Below are positions 46,035-55,970 of a stretch of DNA of 64,000 nt, piece by piece. The position numbers and the translations under genes are program-made. The DNA is taken from positions 4,092,001 through 4,156,000 of the forward strand of contig JAEUWY010000005.1 of NCBI GenBank assembly GCA_022059125.1. Reading direction: 5' to 3'. Within the stretch, counting starts at the first letter, position 1, and every line of letters begins with the position of its first letter. Under the pieces are notes generated by a model. That model was not told the DNA's origin. It saw only the letters and a program-made list of their open reading frames with translations, and did no database searches. The DNA is from Corynespora cassiicola. Its lineage: Eukaryota; Ascomycota; Dothideomycetes; Pleosporales; Corynesporascaceae.

Positions 46035-46986
46035 TTTTTTCGACTTGTGGATCTGATTTGAAGGGCAATCGGGTGGATTGGAAGATGCAAATGATGAATG
46101 CGGCGATGGTAGCTAACTACGACCGCGCATCAGGGCGCATTTATACCTTCCGATTGAGAAGCCCTTTCCTCTTTTCTCCAGTCAAGTAACTAAAATAAGA
46201 ATAACGAGACCATTGAGGCGAATTCACCCGGATGCGTATGGTTCAATGCTTCGTAAACGCAACTAGGTGCCCGTGGGAGGTATCGCGCGTTCCGAATTGC
46301 TACGGTTACTGCCGTTTACCATGGCATGACATCAAGGAGGCTCAACAAGCTTTGCATACATGTAATGCGGCGCCACAACCGCGAAGGTTATCAGTTACCC
46401 GTTGCGGGGTGCGTTGGTGGCGATCGTGATGTTTCGACTGCTTATTGAGCGGCCGGTGGGGCTGAATACGAGACGCCCGACGATTTGTGGCCATTGATCT
46501 ATAACGAGAACACTACATCTCACCACACGAGTCAGACTATCAAAAGTCTCAGAATAGTACCATTATATGGCATAGTCTCGGCATTGCATTCCCTGTCGAC
46601 ACAGCCGTGGATATGAGCGGCGCGTTGCTTCCATGCAAAACTCCCCATCGATATTCTGATAGGCGTGGATTCAGCACGCTATCAACTGGTTGCGAATAAC
46701 AAATGGATCCGCTCTGGAATTTTCACAGCCCAAAGTAGTTTGTGATAGAGACTTTTGAGCCCTGTCGCGAACCATTTCTGCTTCACTTTGCTGATATAAA
46801 TCCGTCCACGGGAAGATACTTCCTGCTTACAGAGTTCTCGGTTCATCTCTAGTGGATGAAACGCTGTCCGCCAATGATATATTCTATGAATATTAAATTT
46901 CTATTCCTTCTCTGATATCTTACAAGGGGGCCCGGGTCATATATTTAATCCAGCGATGAGGTGACAAGAAACCCGATCCCTTTCCT
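46035..46986. other. Intergenic, no gene seen
   Basis: AT-rich spacer between the secreted-protein promoter and the F-box gene stop codon. Nothing beyond the TATA element is recognised. Confidence 0.55.
46139..46145 (-). promoter_or_regulatory. TATA box of the 146-aa secreted protein gene
   Basis: TATAAAT on the minus strand, 105-111 bp before the start codon. Confidence 0.45.
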
Positions 46987-48540
46987 CTAATAATTTTCCA
47001 CGGGTTGTAGAATCGAGCATTTCAACCCTTGCTGTTGACAGATCATCCGAAGCTCTTGTTTCGGTTCTTCTTTTCCCCAATAAAAAGACATGAACTTTAT
47101 TTCTCTCAAATCAAGGACGATTTCCTGAAGCTCTGGTGTCGCATCTGACCAAGCAGGCTCTATGCATTTTGTCCACTTCATATCTTCCAACCTTGGCTGG
47201 TTCCCTGACAATCTTTCCTTCGTTATGAAATGACGTAAAGCCACCATTTCCGGAAACCCCTCATCATCATCCTCACCGAACCCACCAACCGGCCACAGAT
47301 TGTCGGCGAGTACGAGCCTCCTAAGGTTTGGCGGCAGAACATCGGCCAATCTGGGTGTGGGTATTGTCCTAAGAAGCGAGTCGTCAAAGAGCATAGGGAG
47401 AGGGAGCTCCAGGCTAGTGAGCCTGTTGAATTCTCGGAATGGTCCCAGGCTGCCTGCAACTTGTACGTCCATCGCTGAAAACTCAGGATCGTCGGGCCAA
47501 TGAAAAGCATTAATCTTGAGGTCCTCCAGAGTGGACGAGATCTTTTTGAGTGTGGTGTGAAGTTTTTGTAGGTCAACGATACTACCAGACGTAGCCACTG
47601 TGAAGTCATAGGACAGGGAACGAAGGGATGGTGCCTGATCTAGCACCGGCATAAGTGTGCTTAGAGGGCAGTTGGATCGTTCTAGCCGCAAGGTAGTAAG
47701 CATCCCTAGGGCTGGAGGTTGGGAAAGGGGCCAGAATTTGGAAATGGCTGCATCCGGCGGCTCAGCGTCTTCGGCAAGGACGGCAAATTTGCTGAAATGA
47801 AATGATTCCAACCTTGGCAGATAGAATAGCAGCTTGACTATGTCAGTAGCAGTCTCAGTCCCTGTGCTGTAAAATGCTTCCTCATTTGACTCGCTGATGA
47901 TGTGCACGCCGGACAAGTTCTTGAGTGGTGACGTCCCGGAAAGTTTCCTCTGTGTGTGTTTGAGTAGATCTCGAAGCCAAACGTTCTCGACTAGAAATTC
48001 AAGTGGGATTTTTAAACTTTGGAGCTGATTGCATTGTACCAAGAGCAAGACTATGAGAAGGTCGAGATTGTTCTTGTCGGCCATTGCTCTCTTCCATTCT
48101 TCAGCCATCGGGATTTGCAAAGCATCGATGTAGCCCTCGTAAAAGGCGACCTCTTCCTTTTCGAATTCAATGCTACTAAAGGGGATGCTGAGTTGCGGTA
48201 TACCATCGTCTCGAAAGAACACGCAGTCCTTTGCACTAAATTCGAGGCTCTTGACACATCTCGCGATGTCGGCGTTTTTCGCCAATGTAAGAAACAAGCG
48301 TTTGATTACGGGGGGGTTGGCGGTTGAGAAGCGTTCTGCAACCCCTGCGATCCACTTCAAAGTGATTCTGCTAAAGAGGGCGGGCTGTGCGACCTGGTGA
48401 ATGCTTTTGCATGTTGCGTTGAGGCTGAGTAGGTCAGGTCGCGTGAGATTGGCGAAGATGGCCTCCTTGAGTTCATTGGGGAGAACGGTCAGGGTAGACA
48501 TGGCTTTCGATTTCGCCAAATGCCGGCAGATGCCGAGCAA
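46987..48540 (-). CDS. F-box protein with leucine-rich C-terminal region
   Basis: Intronless, 517 aa, or 504 if translation starts at the ATG at 48501, which places the F-box directly at the N-terminus (LTVLPNELKEAIFANLTRPD then LLSLNATCKSIHQVAQPALF). The rest is rich in Leu with irregular repeats (LPRLESFHFSKF, LTTLRLERSNCPLS, LTSLELPLPMLFDD, LRRLVLADNLWP). This is typical of fungal F-box/LRR-like proteins that select substrates for SCF ubiquitin ligases. Partner and target unknown. Intact, unlike the F-box relic at 16-17 kb. Confidence 0.82.
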   Translation of the reverse strand: MLGICRHLAKSKAMSTLTVLPNELKEAIFANLTRPDLLSLNATCKSIHQVAQPALFSRITLKWIAGVAERFSTANPPVIKRLFLTLAKNADIARCVKSLEFSAKDCVFFRDDGIPQLSIPFSSIEFEKEEVAFYEGYIDALQIPMAEEWKRAMADKNNLDLLIVLLLVQCNQLQSLKIPLEFLVENVWLRDLLKHTQRKLSGTSPLKNLSGVHIISESNEEAFYSTGTETATDIVKLLFYLPRLESFHFSKFAVLAEDAEPPDAAISKFWPLSQPPALGMLTTLRLERSNCPLSTLMPVLDQAPSLRSLSYDFTVATSGSIVDLQKLHTTLKKISSTLEDLKINAFHWPDDPEFSAMDVQVAGSLGPFREFNRLTSLELPLPMLFDDSLLRTIPTPRLADVLPPNLRRLVLADNLWPVGGFGEDDDEGFPEMVALRHFITKERLSGNQPRLEDMKWTKCIEPAWSDATPELQEIVLDLREIKFMSFYWGKEEPKQELRMICQQQGLKCSILQPVENY

Positions 48541-48942
48541 ATGTTACTACCGGTACCTAGGCAGGAGGTAGTAAGAGATGAGCGAGGCTGACGTGGAATT
48601 CAAACGTAGCAGGCCAACGACCGAAGAAATGCCGACTCCTGCAGAAGCACCACAACCCGGACGTCAGGGCCGGAAAGGGTGTAACTATTTTGAGACAATA
48701 CTCTTTCAATCATTCGTACTCTCTAGTAAATAATCAGAAAGTAGAAAACCAGCGCCCGAAGCAGAAAAGCCGAGGAGATGGGGGTACTTCCAAGGTTGGT
48801 ACTTGATGTAATAATCACGTGGCTTCTAAAGCACCTGACCGAGAAACTGGAGGAGAAATTTAAATGCCAATAATGAAATGAAGCCAAATACATGTACAAG
48901 AACTTGGATGCGCAGATGCAGTGAGGCCAAGCTACTCGACTA
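48541..48942. other. Intergenic, no gene seen
   Basis: Spacer between two minus-strand genes. No feature is recognised. Confidence 0.55.
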
Positions 48943-49671
48943 TCAAGTCATGAGGGCCCCCTTGAGACCCACTAGCCCACCAACACCCATCAACACCACC
49001 CTGGTCATGTTCAGCTTTCCGAACTTGTCCAACAATTTCACCACCATTTCATCCTCTTCTGCGTCGGTGTCTAACAATGTCTTTTCTTGCGGTCCACTCA
49101 GATCGCGTATCTGCGTGATGTCATTTTTGCCATCCACCGACTCTTCGGCAGTGCGCTTCGGCGGCGCGTCGCCGCGCGCTTTGGCGCTGTTTTCGCTACG
49201 CGCCCCGCCCCTTTCCTCGTTCTTCTGAATCAGCGCAAAGTTTGTTGGGATCATGACGAGAGTCGTAAAAGGCGCAATGCTGATGGTCAGGACAGCAGCA
49301 GCAGCGGCATAACAGCTCATCTTGCCGCCGGCGATGGCACTACTGATCACGTCCGCTAGTGAGTTGCCGCCAGGCTGTAGCGATTCGTAGGCCAAGTATG
49401 TGAAACCGGCACTCGAGATGACAGCCGCTTGAGGGACGATGTGAGAACCGCGGCTGAACAACCAGCGCTTCATGGGCAGGGAACGAGATGCCGGTTGTGA
49501 CTTGAGCATAGGGACATTGAACAGGGAGAGCGTTGCAATGCCTCCGGCTGCTACAAGCGCTGTAGAGATGCTGATAGCTTGGACTGTTTGATGAGACATT
49601 TTCCGCCTTCTCAAATTGAAGGGTTGGAATTCATGGCGAACTAGAGGCACATTCTGCACACAGGTCGACAT
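48943..49671 (-). CDS. DUF1772 (anthrone-oxygenase-like) membrane protein
   Basis: Intronless, 242 aa from the first ATG; MSHQTVQAISIST at 49599 is the more likely start, because it brings the first helix to the N-terminus. Four hydrophobic helices: VAAGGIATLSLFNVP, VPQAAVISSAGFTYLAY, AAAAAVLTISIAPFTTLVM and TRVVLMGVGGLVGLKGAL. The third helix ends in MIPTNFALIQKNEE, the P-T-N-x-x-L signature of DUF1772. The family includes anthrone oxygenases in aromatic polyketide clusters, but no polyketide synthase is nearby. A charged loop (residues ~155-205) before helix four is longer than usual. Confidence 0.75.
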   Translation of the reverse strand: MSTCVQNVPLVRHEFQPFNLRRRKMSHQTVQAISISTALVAAGGIATLSLFNVPMLKSQPASRSLPMKRWLFSRGSHIVPQAAVISSAGFTYLAYESLQPGGNSLADVISSAIAGGKMSCYAAAAAVLTISIAPFTTLVMIPTNFALIQKNEERGGARSENSAKARGDAPPKRTAEESVDGKNDITQIRDLSGPQEKTLLDTDAEEDEMVVKLLDKFGKLNMTRVVLMGVGGLVGLKGALMT

Positions 49672-50047
49672 GACGCTACTCAGTCATGATGTCAGCGAAA
49701 ATCCGCCTCTGAAGCTGCATTGACTTCACCTACCATACCTCTCATCAGTCGGGCTTGCAAACCATCATCCAACTAGCCCACCTCGTTACTGTCTCTACCC
49801 GGTACCCAGATAGGCATGGTACCTAGGTAAGCATTCATCTCATCACGTGCAATAAGAAACTCTGACTCTTCTCACCAAGACTGTAATTAACGATATTCAA
49901 CGCCCCATCTTGGATGTACTGATTCCACTAGTTAGATACATGACAAGGAAACTACTACGCCAGAACTCTCCAGCTCCACCGCAGGATGATTATGATATAT
50001 TACGTCGACGATGCACCCGACAGGCCACTCTACCTAGTGTTGCAGGC
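49672..50047. other. Intergenic, no gene seen
   Basis: Upstream of the DUF1772 gene and downstream of the repeat-protein stop codon. No feature is recognised. Confidence 0.55.
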
Positions 50048-51140
50048 TTATTCCTCTTCCTCTTGAGGACCACGTCGCAGTATGCCACCAAGACCTAGGC
50101 CATCAAGACCTAGGCCTTCGGGTGCATCTGCGCTCTCTTTTTCACCCTCACCGCCCTCCAATTCGCTCTCCAATTCGCCCTCTCCGCCCTTCTCTCCCTC
50201 GTGAGAACCACGTCGCAGTATGCCACCAAGACCTAGGCCATCAAGACCTAGGCCTTCGGGTGCATCTGCGCTCTCTTTTTCACCCTCACCGCCCTCCAAT
50301 TCGCTCTCCAATTCGCCCTCTCCGCCCTTCTCTCCCTCGTGAGAACCACGTCGCAGTATGCCACCAAGACCTAGGCCATCAAGACCTAGGCCTTCGGGTG
50401 CATCTGCGCTCTCTTTTTCACCCTCACCGCCCTCCAATTCGCTCTCCAATTCGCCCTCTCCGCCCTTCTCTCCCTCGTGAGAACCACGTCGCAGTATGCC
50501 ACCAAGACCTAGGCTATCAAGACCTAGGCCTTCTAATGCATCTGAGCTCTTCTGTTCACCCTCTTGACCCTTCACTTCACCCTCCTCGCCCTTCACTTCA
50601 CCCTCTCCGCCCTTCTCTCCACTCCCTTTGGCCTTCTTCTTATCCCATTCAAAACCCTGAGGAGTGCGCTTCGAGTTCGTAAGCCCAGTGGCAGCGTCGG
50701 CCAGATCCAGAGTGCCGCGCTTGTCCTCGCTCATTTGCTCAGGAAAGAATTCCTTTGCAAGGCCCAGACCGATATCGTCGACCGGCTTGGTGCTTTCGAT
50801 TTGACGCTTGATGGCAAGCTTGATGGCAAGCTCCTCTCGCGCCGCGATGGGGAGAGCGCTGCCGCTCAGGCCGCTCACCAAAGTCATTGCCGACGCAGCA
50901 CTCCCGAGCGTGCCGACCTGTCACTATGGATGAGTTTCTGTTACGAAGGGCGTTCATTCGGATATTACTGACACCGGTACCACGCTTAGATTTATCCTGC
51001 GTGGGGAGGCCTTTCAGGAGGGTATCCTCGACGGTTGATTTGCTGATTGAGTGGGGTCCCGGGATGTCTTGACGCTTGACCGGGGCGCCAGATGCAAGCA
51101 GAAGGAGCGACGAGCTCACGAAGACGGATGCGATTCTCAT
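50048..51140 (-). CDS. Secreted tandem-repeat protein with Kex2 sites (KEP-type peptide precursor candidate)
   Basis: Exons 51140-50973 and 50917-50048; 345 aa. A signal peptide (MRIASVFVSSSLLLLASGA) is followed by dibasic pairs KR-Q, KR-G, KR-Q, KR-G and KR-T. A Glu/Gly/Lys-rich stretch and 46-residue repeats then follow. Each repeat has a hydrophilic half (GSHEGEKGGEGELESELEGG) and ends with GLGLDGLGLGGILRR, whose RR is a Kex2 site. Four GLGLD-x-LGLGGILRR segments are present; the DNA period is exactly 138 bp. Such layout (secretion signal, near-identical repeats, one dibasic cut per repeat) defines Kex2-processed repeat proteins, which include fungal pheromone precursors, repellent-type surface peptides and dikaritin RiPP precursors. 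No Tyr occurs in the core, and no DUF3328 (UstY-like) oxidase gene is nearby, so a cyclised RiPP is less likely than linear peptides. Function unknown. A TATA box lies 118-124 bp upstream. Confidence 0.85.
50073..50520. repeat. 138-bp tandem repeats within the Kex2-repeat gene
   Basis: The landmark CGTCGCAGTATGCCACCAAG begins at 50073, 50211, 50349 and 50487, exactly 138 bp apart. The copies are nearly identical; only the last (gene-proximal 5') copy differs at several bases. Each contains two CCTAGG palindromes. Confidence 0.95.
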
Positions 51141-53241
51141 GATGACTAAAGAAGAAAATTTCGATTAAAGTGAATGTGGTAAAGAGAGTGTATGTATGTG
51201 GTAAAGGAACGTGGTGTTGAAGCTCTACTGACGAGGAAAGCTACAACCATGAGTGGGTTATATACACGGCTTCCGATTCCTCGATCATCTCCATCCCCCC
51301 AGTTGTTGGCAACGCGCGGAATTTCCCCTTTGAAGCACGCCACTGGCAGAATTCCTTCTGTACAGACATCACGGGCTTGCGATCTTCCCAGGCATGTCAC
51401 GAATGCAAGCTCATTTGTGTCGATCTACCGGCAGACACGCCATCTGAGTCACAAGAATATCATTTTGAAATGAGATCCTCGCGTTTTTGGTGCGCGTCAA
51501 ACCATAATTCAAACGCCATCACGATGCTTTTGGCAACGTGAACATGTATTTCTCGATGTTGCTTTTTCGGTAGCACGCCTTCGATGTGCAGATCGACAGG
51601 GAGAACAAGGCTATCTACATTTCGGGAGATTCTTCTGAACCTTAACGTCAAGCTAGCGAATCTTGGCAGAGAAATGCAGGGAACGATTTTCAATTCTTAT
51701 GCGGTTCGCGAGGTTTGGGGTGATGGACAGGGGTTCAACGAGATGCTTATTATGGCACCTGACAGAGGCGGCTGGACAGCCTGTAGGAAGCATGGCGCAC
51801 ACCAAAAGTTGAAGAAATGTGCAGCCTGTCACATGGCTAGTCAGATACATGTAGTTCCAGGGATCAATGCAACGTCTCGTATGTTTTAATCCCGTGTATT
51901 ATCGTTTCTTCCATAGAAGGCAAGGTCGCGAAACGCCTCTCATCTCGACTAGTAGTTTTATCTCCCGATCCCCTTCTGATGGATCCATCCCTTTTGAGTG
52001 CTTTTTTCAACGACTCGTTGTCTGTCGTATGTGGCTCGAGTATCTGGTCTGTGAACAAGGCCGCCAATACTGCAATAAAATCTACTTTTGACAACTTTCT
52101 ACTGGGCCAGGCCCTCTGCCTACGGGTCCAATAAATGCAATGATTACTTGTATGAACGGGAACTCTCTCTGTATCAACCTCAACTTCATAAAAGTTGACT
52201 TCAAGATGGACTGCTTGGAACACCTCTTTGCGGCATCATCTCTCCAATAGCGTAAATCTGTGCTAAGCGCGGATTCGATGAGACGCGTAGCAATTCTAGA
52301 TGACCGAACCACGTCCCTGGAGCGAGCCAATTTTCGATCTGTATGGTACCGAAATCGTAGTTCTGGCTCATTGAATTATTGATTTGCTGTGATAAATAGT
52401 TTCCGGCTGTCGATTATCAGCGCTGCTTTGATGAAATACTTCCAAAATATCGATAGGCGAGTGACAACTAGTGACTGGTTCACGAGAGAAGGCTGATCTC
52501 AACAAATACCCATAGCCAGCCCCTGCTTACGAGTACATATTACAATTCCATGTAATCTCGATTCGCATATTCGGTCCTTTAAGGCTGATCGTCAATCTCG
52601 ATGATCCAACCTTCAGTTTCTAATTGGATAGCAAAGTGCATCAAGAGAACTACCAGCGTGATCGCGTGTCAGATTCTGCAAAAGCGTAGAGGAATAGCTT
52701 GTTTGTATTTGCTACGTCGGGCAGCCATTGGAGACAGTGAAATGTTTCGAGTGACATTCGTTCTCTCTTCAACGGGATCAAGACAGAAAGCATCAATGTT
52801 GGACCCTGGTTTCAGCTACTGTTCTACCCTCGAACTCCCAAGATGATCAAACGGCGGATTAGCGCCCTACCCACTATGACACTAGAGACTGGAGCCGAAA
52901 TGGAGCATGCTTTCAGATTGAAGCATTGTACATGTATTCCAACGACCATGGCATAGTAGAACTCTACCTCAGCACCCCACTTGGTGATTTCTCGTGGTTT
53001 CGAACTCTTGTGGTTTGCGTTGTCTGAATAACTGTCGGTGACTCTTCGTAATTATCGCATATCGCATCTCTGCACCTACAGCTGGGCGACTAGGCTTACT
53101 TTGTCTTTGACAGCATGAGATGCATCTCAACAGAAGCCAGCATAGAAGCCACAGGCTACAGTGGATATAAATGCTCCTGAACAGGAACAAGGAAGACTAA
53201 TCCAAGGATCCTGCTAATGATACAATATATCAAGTTCATAT
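51141..53241. other. Intergenic, 2.1 kb, no gene supported
   Basis: One minus-strand frame at 51460-51693 (...FASLTLRFRRISRNVDSLVL) reads somewhat like a protein end, but has no domain, no start and no consistent upstream exon. A decayed gene is possible. Confidence 0.45.
51258..51264 (-). promoter_or_regulatory. TATA box of the Kex2-repeat gene
   Basis: TATATAA on the minus strand, about 120 bp before the start codon. Confidence 0.5.
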
Positions 53242-55458
53242 TCAGACGTGAGTCAATCCAGCAAGCAGATTTTCCAATATCAACCTCGCTTCCTTAAGAT
53301 CCGGCGATTCGGCTTCCCAAAACTTGAGTCCAGCAATCGTAAGGCTCAAACCTTCGGGCCATCCACTCCCCACGACCGTCTTGCGGCCTTTCAAAGCAGC
53401 AACGACCAAAAGGCTTTTCAGGATTGCTCCTCTGTTTTCGTACCACGTACCGTGATGGCGATGACGAGGTATCCCTCTGATGAGACAGGCGATGCACGCA
53501 TCTACGCTTTTCTTGACATAAGGGGCGATTATTTCCTGGATTGGTGCATCGGCAGGATGGTGAAGGGAGAGGTACAAGAAGGGGCGGAATATGCGCTCTC
53601 GGAAGTCATGAAGCCGGCCTTCTAGCATGAACTGCAATTCTTCTTTTACGAGCTGATCAGGACCGTCGTGGACTTGATTGAATGACAGCGCTGCCGGAAG
53701 GTTGTTGAACCTGGTATCTGTGAATATTCTCCTTTGGGCTTGACCGATTACATACCACTGCGATATCTGCAAATCCAGTTCCTCCGCTACACGCATCATG
53801 CGATTCAGGGGCATGGACAGCCATGCGGTCTCATCACTTTCATAGAAGCAGTTCATTAGTCGGTTGCCAATTTTTCGCACGGCAATATCGGAGATATAGT
53901 AGGCCCAAACTATGTCGCTGTCTGAGGTCTGCAATTGGTGATTTCCCGGGCCGTGTGGCCTGTTCGAAACCTCCCTGGTGTGATTATCAGACGGCACAAT
54001 CACGCCGCTTTCTGGTGGACTCGGAAACATGTCTGGAAAGTTTACTTTAGCCAGGCCAGAGGACGGAAGGTTGAGTTCCATTCGAATTTCACTGATGTTG
54101 TTAGCGGTTGAAATCTTCCAAAGTCGCTAGCCTCTTTGACCAACTAGCTATTAACAAACCCATACATACCATTCTGATTTGAGACATGACCAATAGAGCC
54201 TACTTTCCAAACCCCTTGATTTGCTAGCGTTACGATCAGGGTGGCCTTTCAGATAAACCTGCAGGCAAATACAAGCCCGGTTGAAGGATTGCCATGCCTT
54301 GAGTGGCCTTAGCGAGTACATTTGATAGACTCCAACGAGAAAATGGCACTGCGTCCCGAGGATGGTATTTTCTAGAAGGCCGATTCTTTTTTGAGCGGCC
54401 ATGGAATAGCTCTCAGCAGTATCATATTCCAACACTTCGCCAAAACCGTGGACACTGTCTGGATTTTGTGAAGGATCCACCATGGCTGCTGTGACATGCT
54501 GTCGTGTGAACGATGACGAAATAGTCGCCAATGCGCACACTATGAGCTTTGATTCTTCAGTGCTGAGACTCTCGCAATGTATACAAGACTAAGACATACC
54601 ACTAAGCAAGATCTTGCATCCCAGGATATTCCATTCTCTAATATCCAACGACCTTTTCGCTTGATGTCCTCGGGGTCCAGAATGGGGTTTTTGATGTGTA
54701 CGTTTGTCAGAAACTTGTCAACAAGTTTGGGAATATCCTCTTCTTGGATCCCACGGCCGGGTCTCCATCTTCGGATTGCGTCGGAAGACACTGGATTGCT
54801 GGGGCAAGGAGTGCCCTCCGGGTTGAAAATGAGGCTTTCAATACGGGACCGATCATATTCGCCTTCAAAGACGGGCCATTCTAGTATGTCTTCACTGACT
54901 TGGGGACTGCGACCAGATATCTCGAGGGATTCGAGGAAAATTTCAGCGTCATCCTGTGGGTTGTTTTCCGACCATGGCAAAGACCCCGGCGTCGGATGAT
55001 GGTGCTCTGCTGCAAGATCCAGGACGATGTCGGCAGTAGGTCGATGCACAATGGCTTCAACGCTTGCTGGAGTGCGCTGCGCTTCCAATAGGCTCACTGC
55101 GTAATTCAGTTTCTCGAGTATCTCCAAGCTGGCAAAGTCATAGCTTCAATGGTCAGTCAGATGAAGATGGGCTTCGTGATGCGGCCTCTACTCACGTCGA
55201 CCTCCGATCCTTTTCCTCGCCCCAATCGCACTCGATTTCCAGGTCCGCACAGCCCCCACATGTCGGGCGAGTGTTGTCGCATTTTATTTTTCTTTTCCTG
55301 CAGGCATCGCATGCCCTCAATGCTCTTTTCCTAGGATAGGATCGCCGCAATGCGTCTCTTTTTCGCTTACGCGGTGATGGCTCGTCCTCGACGTCTGTGC
55401 CGAGTTGGGCTGGCGAGACAGGATTTTCGAGTAGCGATTGCATGGCAGGACCCGACAA
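53242..55458 (-). CDS. Zn2Cys6 transcription factor with fungal-specific middle domain
   Basis: Exons 55458-55196, 55128-54600, 54546-54170, 54091-53242; 672 aa, all phases consistent. The binuclear zinc cluster ACDACRKRKIKCDNTRP then TCGGCADLEIEC lies at residues ~49-80 (C-x2-C-x6-C-x6-C-x2-C-x6-C), preceded by a basic stretch. The downstream part has the fungal-specific transcription-factor layout (VDKFLTNVHIKNPILD, SCLVLIVCALATIS formed by splicing, LKAWQSFNRACICLQVYL, SECEIRMELNLPSSGL). It binds DNA in the nucleus. It is divergently next to the Gfo/Idh gene and 2 kb from the ring-cleavage cluster, so it is a candidate pathway regulator; that link is inference. Intron 54547-54599 is placed at an AAG acceptor because it restores the conserved segment. 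Confidence 0.88.
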
Positions 55459-55970
55459 AAGAGTTTCCTAATTCTTAGCCCTGTCGTCAACGACTGCTGG
55501 CGTGCTTCTGCGCGCGAAAAGTGTTTCTTGGAGTGGTGGATACGCAAGGGACGAGGAGCGTTGCCATTGCCTCGGTTCCGTCGCTTCCCCGGCGAGGGGA
55601 AAGTGCGTGGCTTAGCGTCTTGGCGCGCGTGGCGCTTGTGGGGTTGACTCGGGTCCCTGTGGACGGGACTTGGAAGATGCATGCTACACCAACCCGCTCT
55701 CGTAGGGAGCTGTTGACCGGGCACTTCTCTCATTCTGAAATATTCATGCTCCCACAGCCCAGCTACTTCGCAAAAGGATTGACTCTGAACGTCTTGTAGG
55801 CTGGCGAGATACTAACTTCTAACTCGGCCCATACAGAGATTGACTCGGGGTGCATGTACGAGGGCCTTGGTAGGTATTTATTGACAGAACATAGCCGCTA
55901 CAGAGAAACAACCCCATACGCAAAAAAACTCACTTCAATCCGGCCGTCTCTCCAGCTCACACCTCGCACC
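55459..55970. promoter_or_regulatory. Divergent upstream region, Zn2Cys6 factor and Gfo/Idh dehydrogenase
   Basis: A 0.5-kb head-to-head spacer. The open frame reads back 39 codons before the Gfo/Idh ATG, but that segment has no domain and is treated as leader. Confidence 0.45.

Noticed and set aside
48943..49671. Reading the DUF1772 protein as proof of an anthraquinone cluster
   Set aside because: The family is widespread outside clusters and no aromatic polyketide synthase lies nearby.
50122..50682. Plus-strand 186-codon repeat frame (Arg/Pro/His/Leu-rich)
   Set aside because: It is the antisense of the Kex2-repeat gene; the minus strand has a signal peptide, a proper intron and a Kex2 site in each repeat.
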